The notes under the pieces are model-generated. The model did no database searches. It saw only the letters and a program-made list of their open reading frames with translations, and was not told the origin of the DNA. DNA of 64,000 nt from NCBI GenBank assembly GCA_014650015.1, contig BMUD01000004.1:186001-250000 (forward strand). Reading direction: 5' to 3'. This stretch comes from Streptomyces griseoloalbus. Lineage in GTDB: Bacteria; Actinomycetota; Actinomycetes; Streptomycetales; Streptomycetaceae. The position numbers and the translations under genes were made by a program. Below are positions 53,110-61,296 of the stretch, piece after piece. Position 1 is the stretch's first letter, and every line of letters starts with the position of its first letter.

Positions 53110-53141
53110 GAGTGCACCCCAGAGGAGAAGTTCAAAACGCG

Positions 53142-53155
53142 TTGAATCGTTTCAA
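53142..53155. promoter_or_regulatory. LacI-type operator before the first glycosidase gene
   Basis: TTGAATCGTTTCAA (TTGAA-TCGT-TTCAA) lies 33 bases upstream of the start. A further TTCAA at 53131 makes a second overlapping inverted pair (TTCAA-AACGCG-TTGAA). No lacI-type gene is in the window. Confidence 0.72.
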
Positions 53156-53301
53156 TCGCTACTAAACGCGGGAACGCTAAACCGCGCGGCTCGGCCTGGT
53201 CAAGGTGTAAAGCACCAGGTGTTTTTCGGAAGGCGCCTTCCGGAGTGACGGACGGCCGAGGTGGTACCCGTACGGCACACGAGGAGACGGAGGGACCACC
53301 T

Positions 53302-53958
53302 ATGGAACGGGCGGCCGTGTTCGACGTCGACGGCACTCTGGTCGACACCAACCATCTGCATGTGACGGCCTGGTGGGAGGCCTTCCGGCAGGCGGGCCAC
53401 CGGGTGCCGATGCACGCCGTCCACCGGGCCGTGGGCCTGCCCTCCTCCGACCTGGTCGCCCAGCTGCTCGGCGAGGACCGGGACACGGACCGCGACGGCG
53501 AACTGAGCGCCGCGCACAAGGCGTTGTACGGGCAGTACTTCGACCGGCTGCCCGCGCTCCCGGACGCCGGCCGGCTGCTGAAACGATTGCACCGGGAGGG
53601 CTGGACCGTGGTGCTCGCCACCTCGGCCGGGGGTGCCGAGCTGAGCGCGCTGCGCCGCGCGATCGACGCGGACGAGGCGATCCGCGCGACGGCGAGCGCC
53701 GACGACGTCGAGGAGGGAAAACCCGCCGCGGAGCCCGTCGAGCACGCGCTGGAGCTGGCCGGGGTGCCCGCGGAGCGGGCGGTGTTCGTCGGTGACACGG
53801 TGTGGGACATGCGGGCGGGCAGCCGCGCCCGCGTGCGCTGCGTCGGCGTGCTGTGCGGAGGCATTCCGCGCATCGACCTGCTGGAGGCCGGCGCGGACGC
53901 GGTCTACGACGACCCGGCGCATCTCCTGGCGTCCCTGGCGGACAGTCCCCTCGCATGA
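53302..53958 (+). CDS. HAD-superfamily hydrolase (phosphoglucomutase/phosphatase-like)
   Basis: The 218-residue protein starts at ATG 53302. Motif I is FDVDGTLVDTN (nucleophile and acid Asp), motif II is LATSAGG, motif III Lys is in EEGKPAAEP, and motif IV is FVGDTVWDMRAG. The cap is the four-helix type of beta-phosphoglucomutase relatives. It dephosphorylates or isomerises small phosphorylated molecules in the cytoplasm; the substrate is unknown. It is divergent from the glycosidase set. Confidence 0.92.
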   Translation: MERAAVFDVDGTLVDTNHLHVTAWWEAFRQAGHRVPMHAVHRAVGLPSSDLVAQLLGEDRDTDRDGELSAAHKALYGQYFDRLPALPDAGRLLKRLHREGWTVVLATSAGGAELSALRRAIDADEAIRATASADDVEEGKPAAEPVEHALELAGVPAERAVFVGDTVWDMRAGSRARVRCVGVLCGGIPRIDLLEAGADAVYDDPAHLLASLADSPLA

Positions 53959-54004
53959 GGTACCGGTGGCATGAGGTCCCTCACGATGGGAGTACCCACA
54001 GCGC

Positions 54005-55219
54005 ATGACGTGTATGAAGGAAGAGCTGCGGCAGGGGCACGCCGTCCGGCGGATGGCCCCGGTGACCCGGGTGGCGGGCGCCGTACGGCGTGACGCGCGG
54101 TCCTGCGGCCGGGCGGCGCGGGCCGCGTGGCGGGGGCCCGGGCGGGAGCGGGATCTGCTGGTCCAGTCCCTGAAGGCGGCCGGGGCGGCGCTGCTGGCCT
54201 GGCTGGTGGCACGGGTCTGGCTCGCCGACCCGATGGCCCTGATGGCGCCCTGGGTGGCGCTGGTCCTGGTGCAGGCCACCGTCTACAGCTCGCTGGTCCA
54301 GGCGGCTCGGCAGTTCACCGCCATCTGCATCGGGGCCCTGGTGGCGTCCGGGGCGCAGGCGGTCACCGGCGACACGACGGGCGCCCTCGCGCTGTCGGTA
54401 CCGGTGCTGGTGCTGCTGTCGAACTGGCCGCGCTTCGGCGACCAGGGCATCTACGCCGCCACCACGGCGGTGTTCACGATCGCCTCGGGGACGGTGAGCG
54501 CGGTCGCCGTCGGGCACCGGCTGGGGCAGGCGGCGCTCGGCGCGGTCATCGGTGTCGCCGTGAACGCGCTCGTCCTGCCCCCGATCCATCTGCGGGACGT
54601 ACGGGAGAACCTGGCGGCGCTCGCCCGGGAGGCGGGCGATGTGCTGCACGCCGTCGCCGCGGATCTGCGCGAGGGCGAGTGGGACGCGCAGACCACCGCC
54701 CGCCGGCTCGACGCGTCGACGCGCCTGCACAACCGGGTGGACGCCCTGAGGTCGGCCCGCAGCTGGAGCAGGGAGAGCCTGCGGCTGACCTCGGGCGCCC
54801 TGCGCGCCCTGCACCGGGTGCCGACGAAGGCCGTACCCCCGGAGGACGAGGACGAGCGGTTCGGCCGCGTCACCGGCCACGTCACGGCGCTGACCCGCAC
54901 GCTGGCGGTGGCCGCCGACGAGAAACGCACACCCGCCGCACCGGACGCCGAGGTGCTGCGCTGCTACGCGGAACTGCTGGAGCTCATCGGCGACAGCTGC
55001 CGCGCGGAGGCGGACCGGCTGCTGGACGGCGGTGCGCGAACGGACCCCCTCCTGGATGAACGGACCGACGCGGTGATGCGGGACCTGCACGCGAGGCTCC
55101 AGGACGGGTTGCGGGAACACGCCGGGCAGGGCGCCGCGCGGACGGCCGTCCTGGGCACACTGCTGCTCCAGGCCGAGAACCTCTGGGCCGAACTCGACGA
55201 CGGGGCGCGGGGGCGATGA
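54005..55219 (+). CDS. FUSC/aromatic-acid-exporter-like membrane protein
   Basis: The 404-residue protein has a basic N-terminus, about six hydrophobic helices (residues 45-190; LKAAGAALLAWLVARVWLA, LMAPWVALVLVQATVYSSLV, QAALGAVIGVAVNALVLPP) and a long cytoplasmic helical half. This is half of the FUSC/ArAE architecture and resembles the protein at 61297. Members are linked to export of aromatic acids. ATG 54005 is used though GGGAG is rather distant; ATG 54014 is an alternative. Confidence 0.8.
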   Translation: MTCMKEELRQGHAVRRMAPVTRVAGAVRRDARSCGRAARAAWRGPGRERDLLVQSLKAAGAALLAWLVARVWLADPMALMAPWVALVLVQATVYSSLVQAARQFTAICIGALVASGAQAVTGDTTGALALSVPVLVLLSNWPRFGDQGIYAATTAVFTIASGTVSAVAVGHRLGQAALGAVIGVAVNALVLPPIHLRDVRENLAALAREAGDVLHAVAADLREGEWDAQTTARRLDASTRLHNRVDALRSARSWSRESLRLTSGALRALHRVPTKAVPPEDEDERFGRVTGHVTALTRTLAVAADEKRTPAAPDAEVLRCYAELLELIGDSCRAEADRLLDGGARTDPLLDERTDAVMRDLHARLQDGLREHAGQGAARTAVLGTLLLQAENLWAELDDGARGR

Positions 55220-55308
55220 CGGCCGCCGGGGCCCCGACGACCGTGCGCCGGTGACACACGTCACCTTCACAGTTCGGCGAGCGCGGAACAGCCGGAGCTG
55301 GTTGCCCG

Positions 55309-55485
55309 TTGAACAGATCGTGGGTGCGGATGGGACAGTGTCCCCGGGCCTCACCATCCGCCCACAGGGACGATCGTTCGGCTGAAGCCCTGTGGAGCCT
55401 TCCGCCGAGAGGCGACCGCCATCCGTGCCCACCACTTGGCCGCCCCGGCCGTGATTCCCCCGTCGCGGTCGGGGCTTCCCCTTTT
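55309..55485 (+). ncRNA. candidate structured small RNA with intrinsic terminator
   Basis: Stem P1 is GCGGATGG (55326-55333) with CCATCCGC (55354-55361), and P2 is CCACAGGG (55362-55369) with CCCTGTGG (55388-55395), directly stacked. A second CCATCCG near 55420 could compete with P1. A 13-bp hairpin with two mismatches (55442-55454 with 55463-55475) is followed by CTTCCCCTTTT, a T-run unusual for this genome. The size is like known Streptomyces sRNAs. The 5' end is a guess and homology to a named sRNA was not checked. Confidence 0.4.
55442..55484 (+). terminator. intrinsic terminator with T-run
   Basis: GCCCCGGCCGTGA pairs with TCGCGGTCGGGGC (11 of 13) around an 8-base loop, followed by TTCCCCTTTT. 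A very similar sequence occurs at 27826-27862 inside the end of the cation transporter gene on the other strand. Confidence 0.7.
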
Positions 55486-55511
55486 CACCGCACCGCTGCC
55501 TTCGTCGCACC

Positions 55512-55637
55512 GGTGTCATCACGGGCCCCGGTGTCTTCCCGGGGGCGTGTTGTTTTCCCGGGCCCCGATGTTTTCCCGGGGCCTGTTGTTTCCCGGGCGC
55601 CGGTGACTTCCCGGGCCCCCGTGTCTTCGCCGCCCCG
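55512..55637. repeat. seven tandem 18-bp repeats
   Basis: Units run GGTGTCTTCCCGGGCCCC-like with CCCGGG cores at 55512, 55530, 55548, 55566, 55584, 55602 and 55620. They lie directly upstream of the SDR promoter, with no spacers. Confidence 0.8.
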
Positions 55638-55645
55638 GGCGTCGC

Positions 55646-55683
55646 TTGACTTCGAGAACGCTCCAATTCGTAGCGTGACGGAC
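55646..55683 (+). promoter_or_regulatory. MerR-type promoter (19-bp spacer) of SDR gene
   Basis: The -35 TTGACT (55646-55651) and -10 TAGCGT (55671-55676) are separated by exactly 19 bases. The spacer carries an imperfect inverted repeat GACTTCGAG...CTCCAATTC. Transcription would begin about 7-8 bases after -10, at the ATG 55684, giving a leaderless mRNA. A long spacer with a dyad is the mark of MerR-family activation. Confidence 0.6.
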
Positions 55684-56658
55684 ATGAACAACAGCAGCAC
55701 CGCACAGCACAGGATCGGCTCGGGCTTCGGTGCCCGCAGCACCGCGGACGACGTCCTGCACGGCATCGATCTGACCGGCCGGGTCGCACTCGTCACCGGC
55801 GGCTACTCGGGGCTCGGCCTGGAGACCACCCGCGCCCTCGTCAAGGCCGGCGCCCAGGTGGTCGTCCCCGCCCGCCGCCCGGATTCCGCGCGGGAGGCCC
55901 TGGACGGCCTGCTCCGCGTCGAGGTGTCCGGGCTGGACCTCGGCGACCTCGAGAGCGTGCGCGCCTTCGCCGACGGCTTCCTCGCGTCCGGACGGACCCT
56001 CGACATCGTGATCGGCAACGCGGGAATCATGGCCTGCCCCGAGACCCGGGTCGGGCCCGGCTGGGAGGCGCAGTTCGCCACCAACCACCTCGGTCACTTC
56101 GCCCTCGTCAACCGCCTGTGGCCGGCCATCGAGCCCGGCGGCGCCCGCGTCGTCTCCGTCTCCTCGCGCGGACACCATGCCTCCGGCATCCGCTGGGACG
56201 ACATCCACTGGGAGCGCGGCTACGACAAGTGGGAGGCGTACGGGCAGGCGAAGACCGCCAACGTGCTGTTCGCCGTCCACCTCGACCGGCTGGCCCGGGA
56301 CCGCGGCGTGCGCGCCTTCTCCCTCCACCCCGGCGGCATCCTCACCCCGCTCCAGCGGCATCTTCCCCGGCAGGAGATGGTGGACCGGGGCTGGATCGAC
56401 GAGCAGGGCGCACCGCTGAACCCCGAGGGTTTCAAGACCCCGCAGCAGGGCGCGGCCACCCAGGTCTGGGCCGCCACCTCCCCCCGGCTGGACGGCATGG
56501 GAGGGGTCTACCTGGAGGACTGCGACATCGCCGAACCGGCCCCGGACGGCGAGGAGCGCACCGGCGTCAAGGACTGGGCGGTCGACCCCGGGCAGGCGGC
56601 CCGTCTGTGGGAGCTGTCGGCCCGTCTGACGGGCGTGGACGCGTTCGCCGCGCGGTAG
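55684..56658 (+). CDS. SDR-family NAD(P)-dependent oxidoreductase
   Basis: The 324-residue protein starts at ATG 55684. LVTGGYSGLGLETTRAL is the cofactor loop, GNAGIMA the strand-four motif, VSVSSRGHH provides Ser, and YGQAKTAN gives Tyr and Lys. The atypical long form with NHLGHFALVNRL resembles retinol-dehydrogenase/WWOX-like SDRs. There is no ribosome site, but the promoter places the transcript start at the ATG. It probably reduces reactive or xenobiotic carbonyls, given the MerR-type promoter; this is inference. Confidence 0.92.
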   Translation: MNNSSTAQHRIGSGFGARSTADDVLHGIDLTGRVALVTGGYSGLGLETTRALVKAGAQVVVPARRPDSAREALDGLLRVEVSGLDLGDLESVRAFADGFLASGRTLDIVIGNAGIMACPETRVGPGWEAQFATNHLGHFALVNRLWPAIEPGGARVVSVSSRGHHASGIRWDDIHWERGYDKWEAYGQAKTANVLFAVHLDRLARDRGVRAFSLHPGGILTPLQRHLPRQEMVDRGWIDEQGAPLNPEGFKTPQQGAATQVWAATSPRLDGMGGVYLEDCDIAEPAPDGEERTGVKDWAVDPGQAARLWELSARLTGVDAFAAR

Positions 56659-56738
56659 GCCGGCTCCCACGCGATCGGGCCGCGCCGGCAGGGGTACCCG
56701 GTCGGCTCCGCGGAGCGTGCGGCCGAGAGGAGCGGAAG

Positions 56739-57770
56739 GTGAGCAGCGGAACGGGTAAGAGGGTCGTCGTCACGGGCGCCACCGGCAATGTCGGGACCAG
56801 CGTGGTACGGGTCCTCTCGGAGGAGACGGAGGTCGGGTCCGTACGGGGTCTGGCCCGGCGGCTCCCCGAGTGGTCGCCGCCGAAGACCGAGTGGTCGGCG
56901 GTCGATCTGGCCTCGGACGGGTCCGATCTCGTCGAGGAGTTCTCCGGCGCGGACGCGGTCATCCATCTGGCCTGGGCGTTCCAGCCGACGCACGACCCGG
57001 CGAGTACCTGGCGCACCAATGTGCTCGGCAGCATGCGGGTGTTCGACGCGGTGGCCGAGGCGGGGGTGCCGGCGCTGGTGCACGCCTCGTCGGTCGGGGC
57101 GTACTCGCCGGGCCCGAAGGATCGGGCGGTGACCGAGTCGTGGCCGACGCACGGCTGGCCGGACGCCGCGTACTGCCGGGAGAAGGCCTACCTCGAGCGG
57201 GCGCTGGACACGTTCGAGCGGGATCACCCGGGGACGCGGGTGGTGCGGATGCGGCCGGCGTTCCTGTTCAAGCGGGAGTCGGCGAGCGAGCAGCGCCGTA
57301 TCTTCGGCGGCCGGTTCCTGCCGGGTCAGCTGGCGCGGCCCGACCTGCTGCCGCTCCTCCCCGACATCCCGGGACTGCGGGTGCAGGTGCTGCACACCGA
57401 CGACGCCGCCCATGCCTATCGGCTGGCCGTGCTGTCCGCCGACGCCCGGGGCGCCTTCAACCTCGCCGCCGAGCCGGCCGTCGACGCGGACCTGCTCGGG
57501 GAGATGCTCGGCACCCGCCGGGTACGGCTGCCGCGTACCGCGGCCCGCTCGGCGGTCGCCGCCGCCTGGGGACTGCGTCTGCTGCCCGCCTCTCCGCATC
57601 TCTTCGACGCGGTGCTGAGGCTGCCGTTGATGGACTGCACGCGGGCGCGCGTGGACCTCGGCTGGCGGCCGGTGCGCGCGGCGACGCAGGTGGTGGAGGA
57701 GTTCCTGCTGGGCATGCGGCAGGGCGCGGGGGAACGCACGGAACCGATGCGGGGGCGCAAGGTGGGCTGA
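56739..57770 (+). CDS. NAD-dependent epimerase/dehydratase-family (extended SDR) protein
   Basis: The 343-residue protein starts at GTG 56739 behind GAGGAGCGGAAG. VVVTGATGNVGTSVVRVL is the cofactor loop, VIHLAWAF follows strand four, HASSVGAYSPG is near the catalytic Ser/Thr, and YCREKAYLER gives Tyr-x3-Lys. The C-terminal substrate domain has VLHTDDAAHAYRLAV. It acts in the cytoplasm on a sugar nucleotide or small carbonyl; the substrate is unknown. It is 81 bases after the SDR gene on the same strand, so co-transcription is possible. Confidence 0.9.
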   Translation: MSSGTGKRVVVTGATGNVGTSVVRVLSEETEVGSVRGLARRLPEWSPPKTEWSAVDLASDGSDLVEEFSGADAVIHLAWAFQPTHDPASTWRTNVLGSMRVFDAVAEAGVPALVHASSVGAYSPGPKDRAVTESWPTHGWPDAAYCREKAYLERALDTFERDHPGTRVVRMRPAFLFKRESASEQRRIFGGRFLPGQLARPDLLPLLPDIPGLRVQVLHTDDAAHAYRLAVLSADARGAFNLAAEPAVDADLLGEMLGTRRVRLPRTAARSAVAAAWGLRLLPASPHLFDAVLRLPLMDCTRARVDLGWRPVRAATQVVEEFLLGMRQGAGERTEPMRGRKVG

Positions 57771-57838
57771 GCCCCGGGTTTCGCCGGCCCGCCGGGAGGT
57801 ACCCGCGAGGGCTCATGGAGGAACGAAGGGAGAGCGCC

Positions 57839-58135
57839 GTGACCGACCATCGCCTCGAAGGACCCGGGGAGAACGGCGTCGGCGTCCCACGGGACCTGCC
57901 CGACCAGCAGGCCGGCGCCGGCGAGGACCCCTGGGAGGTGGCGCCCGCCGCCGCGGAGCGGGAGAGCGAGTCCCGTGAGCCGGAGGAGCCGACCGAGTCG
58001 GACGAGCCGTCGGAGTCCGGCGGGACCGGGCCCGACGTCCCCGACACGGACGAGGCCGGCACGGGTCGGCAAGGGGCCCCGCACTCGGCGTCCGGCAACC
58101 CGGAACAGCCCGTACCGGATGAATCCTCCGCGTGA
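57839..58135 (+). CDS. acidic low-complexity hypothetical protein
   Basis: The 98-residue protein starts at GTG 57839 behind GGGAGAG; an in-frame ATG at 57815 is the alternative. It is very rich in Glu, Pro, Ser and Asp (PEEPTESDEPSESGG), with no membrane segment or cysteine, and is probably disordered. It ends 16 bases before the convergent ROK gene. No function is recognised. Confidence 0.55.
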   Translation: MTDHRLEGPGENGVGVPRDLPDQQAGAGEDPWEVAPAAAERESESREPEEPTESDEPSESGGTGPDVPDTDEAGTGRQGAPHSASGNPEQPVPDESSA

Positions 58136-58150
58136 CGCGGAATGACGGTG

Positions 58151-59440
58151 TCAGCGTGGGGCGCGGTCCTGGAGCGCCGTGTGCCAGGCGGGCGGCGGTG
58201 CTTGCGGGTCCGGCTCGGGGCGCCTGCCGCCACGGGCGAAGAAGTCGGCGAGCGGCAGGATCGCGGCGCCCACGGTGACCGCGTCGGGGCCGAGGCGGCC
58301 CAGTTCGATCGTCACCTTCTCGGCCGGGTGGCGCAGCGCGTACGACAGGGCGTGCTTGCGCACGGCGGGCAGGAACCGGGCGCCGAGCTGGAGGCCGGCC
58401 CAGCCGCCCATGAGGATGCGTTCCGGCTGGAAGAGGTTGATCAGGTCGGACAGACCCGCGCCCAGGTACTCGGCGGTCTCCTCCAGTACGGCGAGCGCGA
58501 CCGGGTCGGCGGCCGTGTCGTCGGCCGGGTAGGCCGCGGCGAGCATGGTCGTCAGCGCCGTCTCCTCGTCCGTGTCCTCGGGCACCCGGCCGCCCTCCTC
58601 GCGCCACCGGGCGAGCAGCGACTCGGCACCGGCGTACGCCTCCAGGCAGCCGAGCGCGCCGCAGCGGCAGCGGCGCCCGCGGACCCTTACGGTCAGATGC
58701 CCCCATTCGACCGCCCGGCCGTGTTCCGCCTCGGGCGTGACCAGGCAGGCACCCACGCCGGAGCCGAAGAGCACCACGAGGGCGTTGCGGGCGCCGCGTC
58801 CGGCGCCGAACCACATCTCTGCCTGCCCGAGGGTCTTGGCTCCGTTGTCGATGAAGTAGGGCACCGTGCCGGGCAGGGGGGAGTCGGTGCGGAGCAGGGA
58901 CTCCAGGGGGATCGCGTTCCAGCCGATGGTCTGCCCGTGCACCACCGCGCCCCGGTCCGGGGTGCGCTCGACGATGCCGGGGACGCCGATGCCGACGCCG
59001 AGGAGCCGCTCGGGGGCGAGGCCCGCGGTGGCGAGCACCTCGTCGATGCCGGAGCGGATGTGGTCGACGATGACCTCGACCTCGTAGCGCTGCTGCTCCA
59101 GCGGGAGTTCCGCGCGGGCGAGCTCGGTGAGGGTCAGGTCGAAGAGTTCGACGCGGACCCGGGTCTCGCCGACGTCCACGCCGATCATGTGGCCGCTGAC
59201 CGGTGCCACCCGCAGCAGGGTGCGCGGACGGCCGCCGTCGGAGTCGACGCTGCCGGCCTCCTCCACCAGGCCGTCGGCGACCAGGTCGGCGACGACATTG
59301 CTCACGGAGCCGGAGCTGAGCCCGGTCGCGGGACCGAGTTCGAAGCGGCTGAGCGGGCCGTCGAAGTACAGCCGTTGCAGCACGGCCGTGCGGTTGGCCC
59401 GCCTGAGGTCGCGTACCGTGCGCCCGTTCCGCCCCGCCAT
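58151..59440 (-). CDS. ROK-family transcriptional regulator
   Basis: The 429-residue protein starts at ATG 59440 behind AAGGAG. The N-terminal winged helix (LRRANRTAVLQRLYFDGPLS, LSSGSVSNVVADLVADGLV) precedes an ASKHA sugar-kinase-like domain with MIGVDVGETRVRVELFD, the sugar-contact EWGHLTV and the ROK zinc motif RCRCGALGCLEAYAG. The Asp-rich DND element of active kinases reads FIDNGAK, so it is probably a sensor rather than a kinase. It would repress or activate sugar-use genes. The exported glycosidases nearby are possible targets, but their operators look LacI-type. Confidence 0.92.
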   Translation of the reverse strand: MAGRNGRTVRDLRRANRTAVLQRLYFDGPLSRFELGPATGLSSGSVSNVVADLVADGLVEEAGSVDSDGGRPRTLLRVAPVSGHMIGVDVGETRVRVELFDLTLTELARAELPLEQQRYEVEVIVDHIRSGIDEVLATAGLAPERLLGVGIGVPGIVERTPDRGAVVHGQTIGWNAIPLESLLRTDSPLPGTVPYFIDNGAKTLGQAEMWFGAGRGARNALVVLFGSGVGACLVTPEAEHGRAVEWGHLTVRVRGRRCRCGALGCLEAYAGAESLLARWREEGGRVPEDTDEETALTTMLAAAYPADDTAADPVALAVLEETAEYLGAGLSDLINLFQPERILMGGWAGLQLGARFLPAVRKHALSYALRHPAEKVTIELGRLGPDAVTVGAAILPLADFFARGGRRPEPDPQAPPPAWHTALQDRAPR

Positions 59441-59531
59441 GTGGCTCCTTCCGAAACCCTGCCCGACCTGCAACATACCGCCGAAAACCGGATCGGCGCG
59501 ACTTTCTCCCACCCTTATTTCATGATGTGAA

Positions 59532-60512
59532 CTAACACAGCTCGGTGATCTCGTCCAGCGCGGCCCCGAGTTCCGGGGCGACCGCCTCCTGGACCCAGCG
59601 GTCGTGCTCGTCCCCGGCCGCCCGCGGAATCGTCTCCGTGAGCATGATCAGGTAGAGGTAGGCGCGGTAGAGGGCGAGGCGGACCCGGGCCGCCGGGTCG
59701 AACACGGCGCGGCCCCCGGCCTCCCCGTAGCCGGCGAGGAACGCCTCGTCCTTCCTGATGTCGCCGAGCAGGGCCAGGGAGACGAAGTCGGCGAGCGGGT
59801 CGCCCCAGAACATGCGCTCCCCGTCGATGAGCCCGCCGATCCGGGCCCGGCCCGCCGCCGGACGGTCCACCAGGATGTTGCCGGGCCACAGGTCGAAGTG
59901 GACGAGCGCCGGGACGGTGACCTCGTCTAGCGCCGGGGCGCCGGTACGGATCACGGCGGCCACCTCGTCGACGGCGCGGGGCAGCCGGGCGCCGTAGTGG
60001 CGGGCGTCGGCGAGCACGGCGTCGGTCATCGTGGTGAACGCCGTCCGCCAGTCGGGGGCGAGCGGACCGAGGGCGCCGGACGGATAGCCGAACCCGGGGC
60101 CGGTCACCCGGTGCAGCCGGGCCACCTGACGGCCGAGTTCGGTACACAGTGCCGCCTCCTGGCCGCCGGCCGGTGCCGTCTGCGACCACGGCGAGCCGGG
60201 GCAGGCGGTCATCAGCAGATACGGTGAGGCGGTGTCGCCGCCGACGGACACGGCGCGCGGCGCCGGGACGCCGGCCTCGGCGGCTCCGGCGCAGTAGCGG
60301 GCCTCGGAGACGAGGAGGCGCCGCTCGTGCCGGAGGCCGTCAGTGGCGGGCCCGGGTGGGACCTTGAGCACATAGCGGTTCCCGTCGGTGAGGACGAGCT
60401 CCTCCACGGTGTTGTAGGTGCCCCCGTTCAGCGGGCGCACCCGGGCCAGGGCGTCGGGCGGCAGCCCCGCCTCCGCCAGCACGCGCCGGGCCCGCGCCCA
60501 GGAGTCCCCCAT
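59532..60512 (-). CDS. phosphotransferase-family (APH-fold) kinase
   Basis: This protein of about 326 residues starts at ATG 60512 or GTG 60524, with GGGGAGGGG nearby. The fold is aminoglycoside/choline-kinase-like: RPLNGGTYNTVEELVL glycine-rich loop, RYVLKVPP with the ATP-site Lys, VHFDLWPGNILV catalytic H-x-D-x4-N, and GLIDGERMFWGDPLADF with the metal-binding Asp. The opening and C-terminal helices match phosphotransferase-family enzymes of Streptomyces. The substrate (antibiotic, homoserine, fructosamine or other) is unknown. It is divergent from the FBP gene. Confidence 0.87.
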   Translation of the reverse strand: MGDSWARARRVLAEAGLPPDALARVRPLNGGTYNTVEELVLTDGNRYVLKVPPGPATDGLRHERRLLVSEARYCAGAAEAGVPAPRAVSVGGDTASPYLLMTACPGSPWSQTAPAGGQEAALCTELGRQVARLHRVTGPGFGYPSGALGPLAPDWRTAFTTMTDAVLADARHYGARLPRAVDEVAAVIRTGAPALDEVTVPALVHFDLWPGNILVDRPAAGRARIGGLIDGERMFWGDPLADFVSLALLGDIRKDEAFLAGYGEAGGRAVFDPAARVRLALYRAYLYLIMLTETIPRAAGDEHDRWVQEAVAPELGAALDEITELC

Positions 60513-60634
60513 CGTGTCGTCCACCCCTCCCCCTCGGCGACTGCGGTCGGTACAGCGTACGGAACGCACGGGGGCCTGGTCCCGGGGAAAAATCATTGGC
60601 TCCCCCGCCCGCCGGATCCCTACCCTGACCCCAG

Positions 60635-60655
60635 AAACCTAGACCCCCTAGGTTT
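60635..60655. promoter_or_regulatory. perfect inverted repeat upstream of FBP gene
   Basis: AAACCTAG-N5-CTAGGTTT has perfect 8-bp arms, 26 bases before the FBP start and between divergent genes. It is notably AT-rich, and CTAG is rare in such DNA. It is probably an operator; a hairpin is less likely. Confidence 0.6.
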
Positions 60656-60681
60656 CGACAGTACGCGCCAGGAGACGACCC

Positions 60682-61170
60682 ATGAGAGCACTCACCGAAC
60701 AGGACATCCGCACGTCGTTCATCAACTGCTCGAAGGGAGAGGCCAAGCGGCTGGCCATCCCCCGTGACCTGGGTGAGCAACCGTGGGACGACCTCGACTT
60801 CCTGGGCTGGCGCGATCCGGGAGCACCCGACCGCAGTTATCTCGTCACCGAGCGCCAGGACCGCCTCGTCGGGGTGGCCATGCGCTTCCAGCCGGCCCAG
60901 CGCGGTTTTCTGCACCGCAGCATGTGCTCCCTGTGCCTGACGACCCATCCGCGCGGCGGTGTCTCGCTGATGACCGCGCGCAAGGCGGGCACGGCCGGCC
61001 GCGAGGGCAACTCGGTGGGCGCCTACATGTGCACCGACCTCGCCTGTTCCCTCTATCTGCGCGGCAGGAAGGTACCGGAGACCGGGGCCCGCTTCGAGGA
61101 GAGCCTCACCCTGGAGGAGCAAATCGCCCGCACGCGGCGCCACCTGTTCGCCTTCCTCGACAAGCTCTAG
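60682..61170 (+). CDS. FBP-domain (EF-G-binding-type) zinc protein
   Basis: The 162-residue protein starts at ATG 60682 behind CAGGAG. The C-terminal four-cysteine zinc finger reads MCSLCLTTHPRGG, then YMCTDLACSLYLRG (C-x2-C...C-x4-C), as in FusB/FBP proteins that bind elongation factor G. The N-terminal helices (RALTEQDIRTSFINCSKGEA) are also typical. It acts on ribosome-bound EF-G and may protect against fusidic acid; this is inferred from the family. Confidence 0.88.
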   Translation: MRALTEQDIRTSFINCSKGEAKRLAIPRDLGEQPWDDLDFLGWRDPGAPDRSYLVTERQDRLVGVAMRFQPAQRGFLHRSMCSLCLTTHPRGGVSLMTARKAGTAGREGNSVGAYMCTDLACSLYLRGRKVPETGARFEESLTLEEQIARTRRHLFAFLDKL

Positions 61171-61296
61171 ACCGGTTCCACGACGGGGCCTGGACGGACA
61201 GCCCCCCGAAGGAGAACAACCTGGTTCGCACCCCCGGCCGATTACCGTCGTGTCCGGAAACGTTCGACGCGCCGGGGGAAGGGGAACCGTCCGAGG

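Larger units (their letters stand above)
55220..55683. other. 464-base gap with RNA-like structures, tandem repeats and a promoter
   Basis: In order it holds GGTGAC-ACAC-GTCACC (55250-55265), a candidate structured RNA with terminator (55309-55485), seven 18-bp tandem repeats (55512-55637) and the MerR-type promoter of the SDR gene (55646-55683). The upstream frame of the SDR gene is open through it but has no ribosome site. I see no protein gene. Confidence 0.6.

Noticed and set aside
55512-55637. CRISPR or phage attachment array
   Set aside because: The 18-bp units are contiguous, without spacers, integrase or tRNA nearby.
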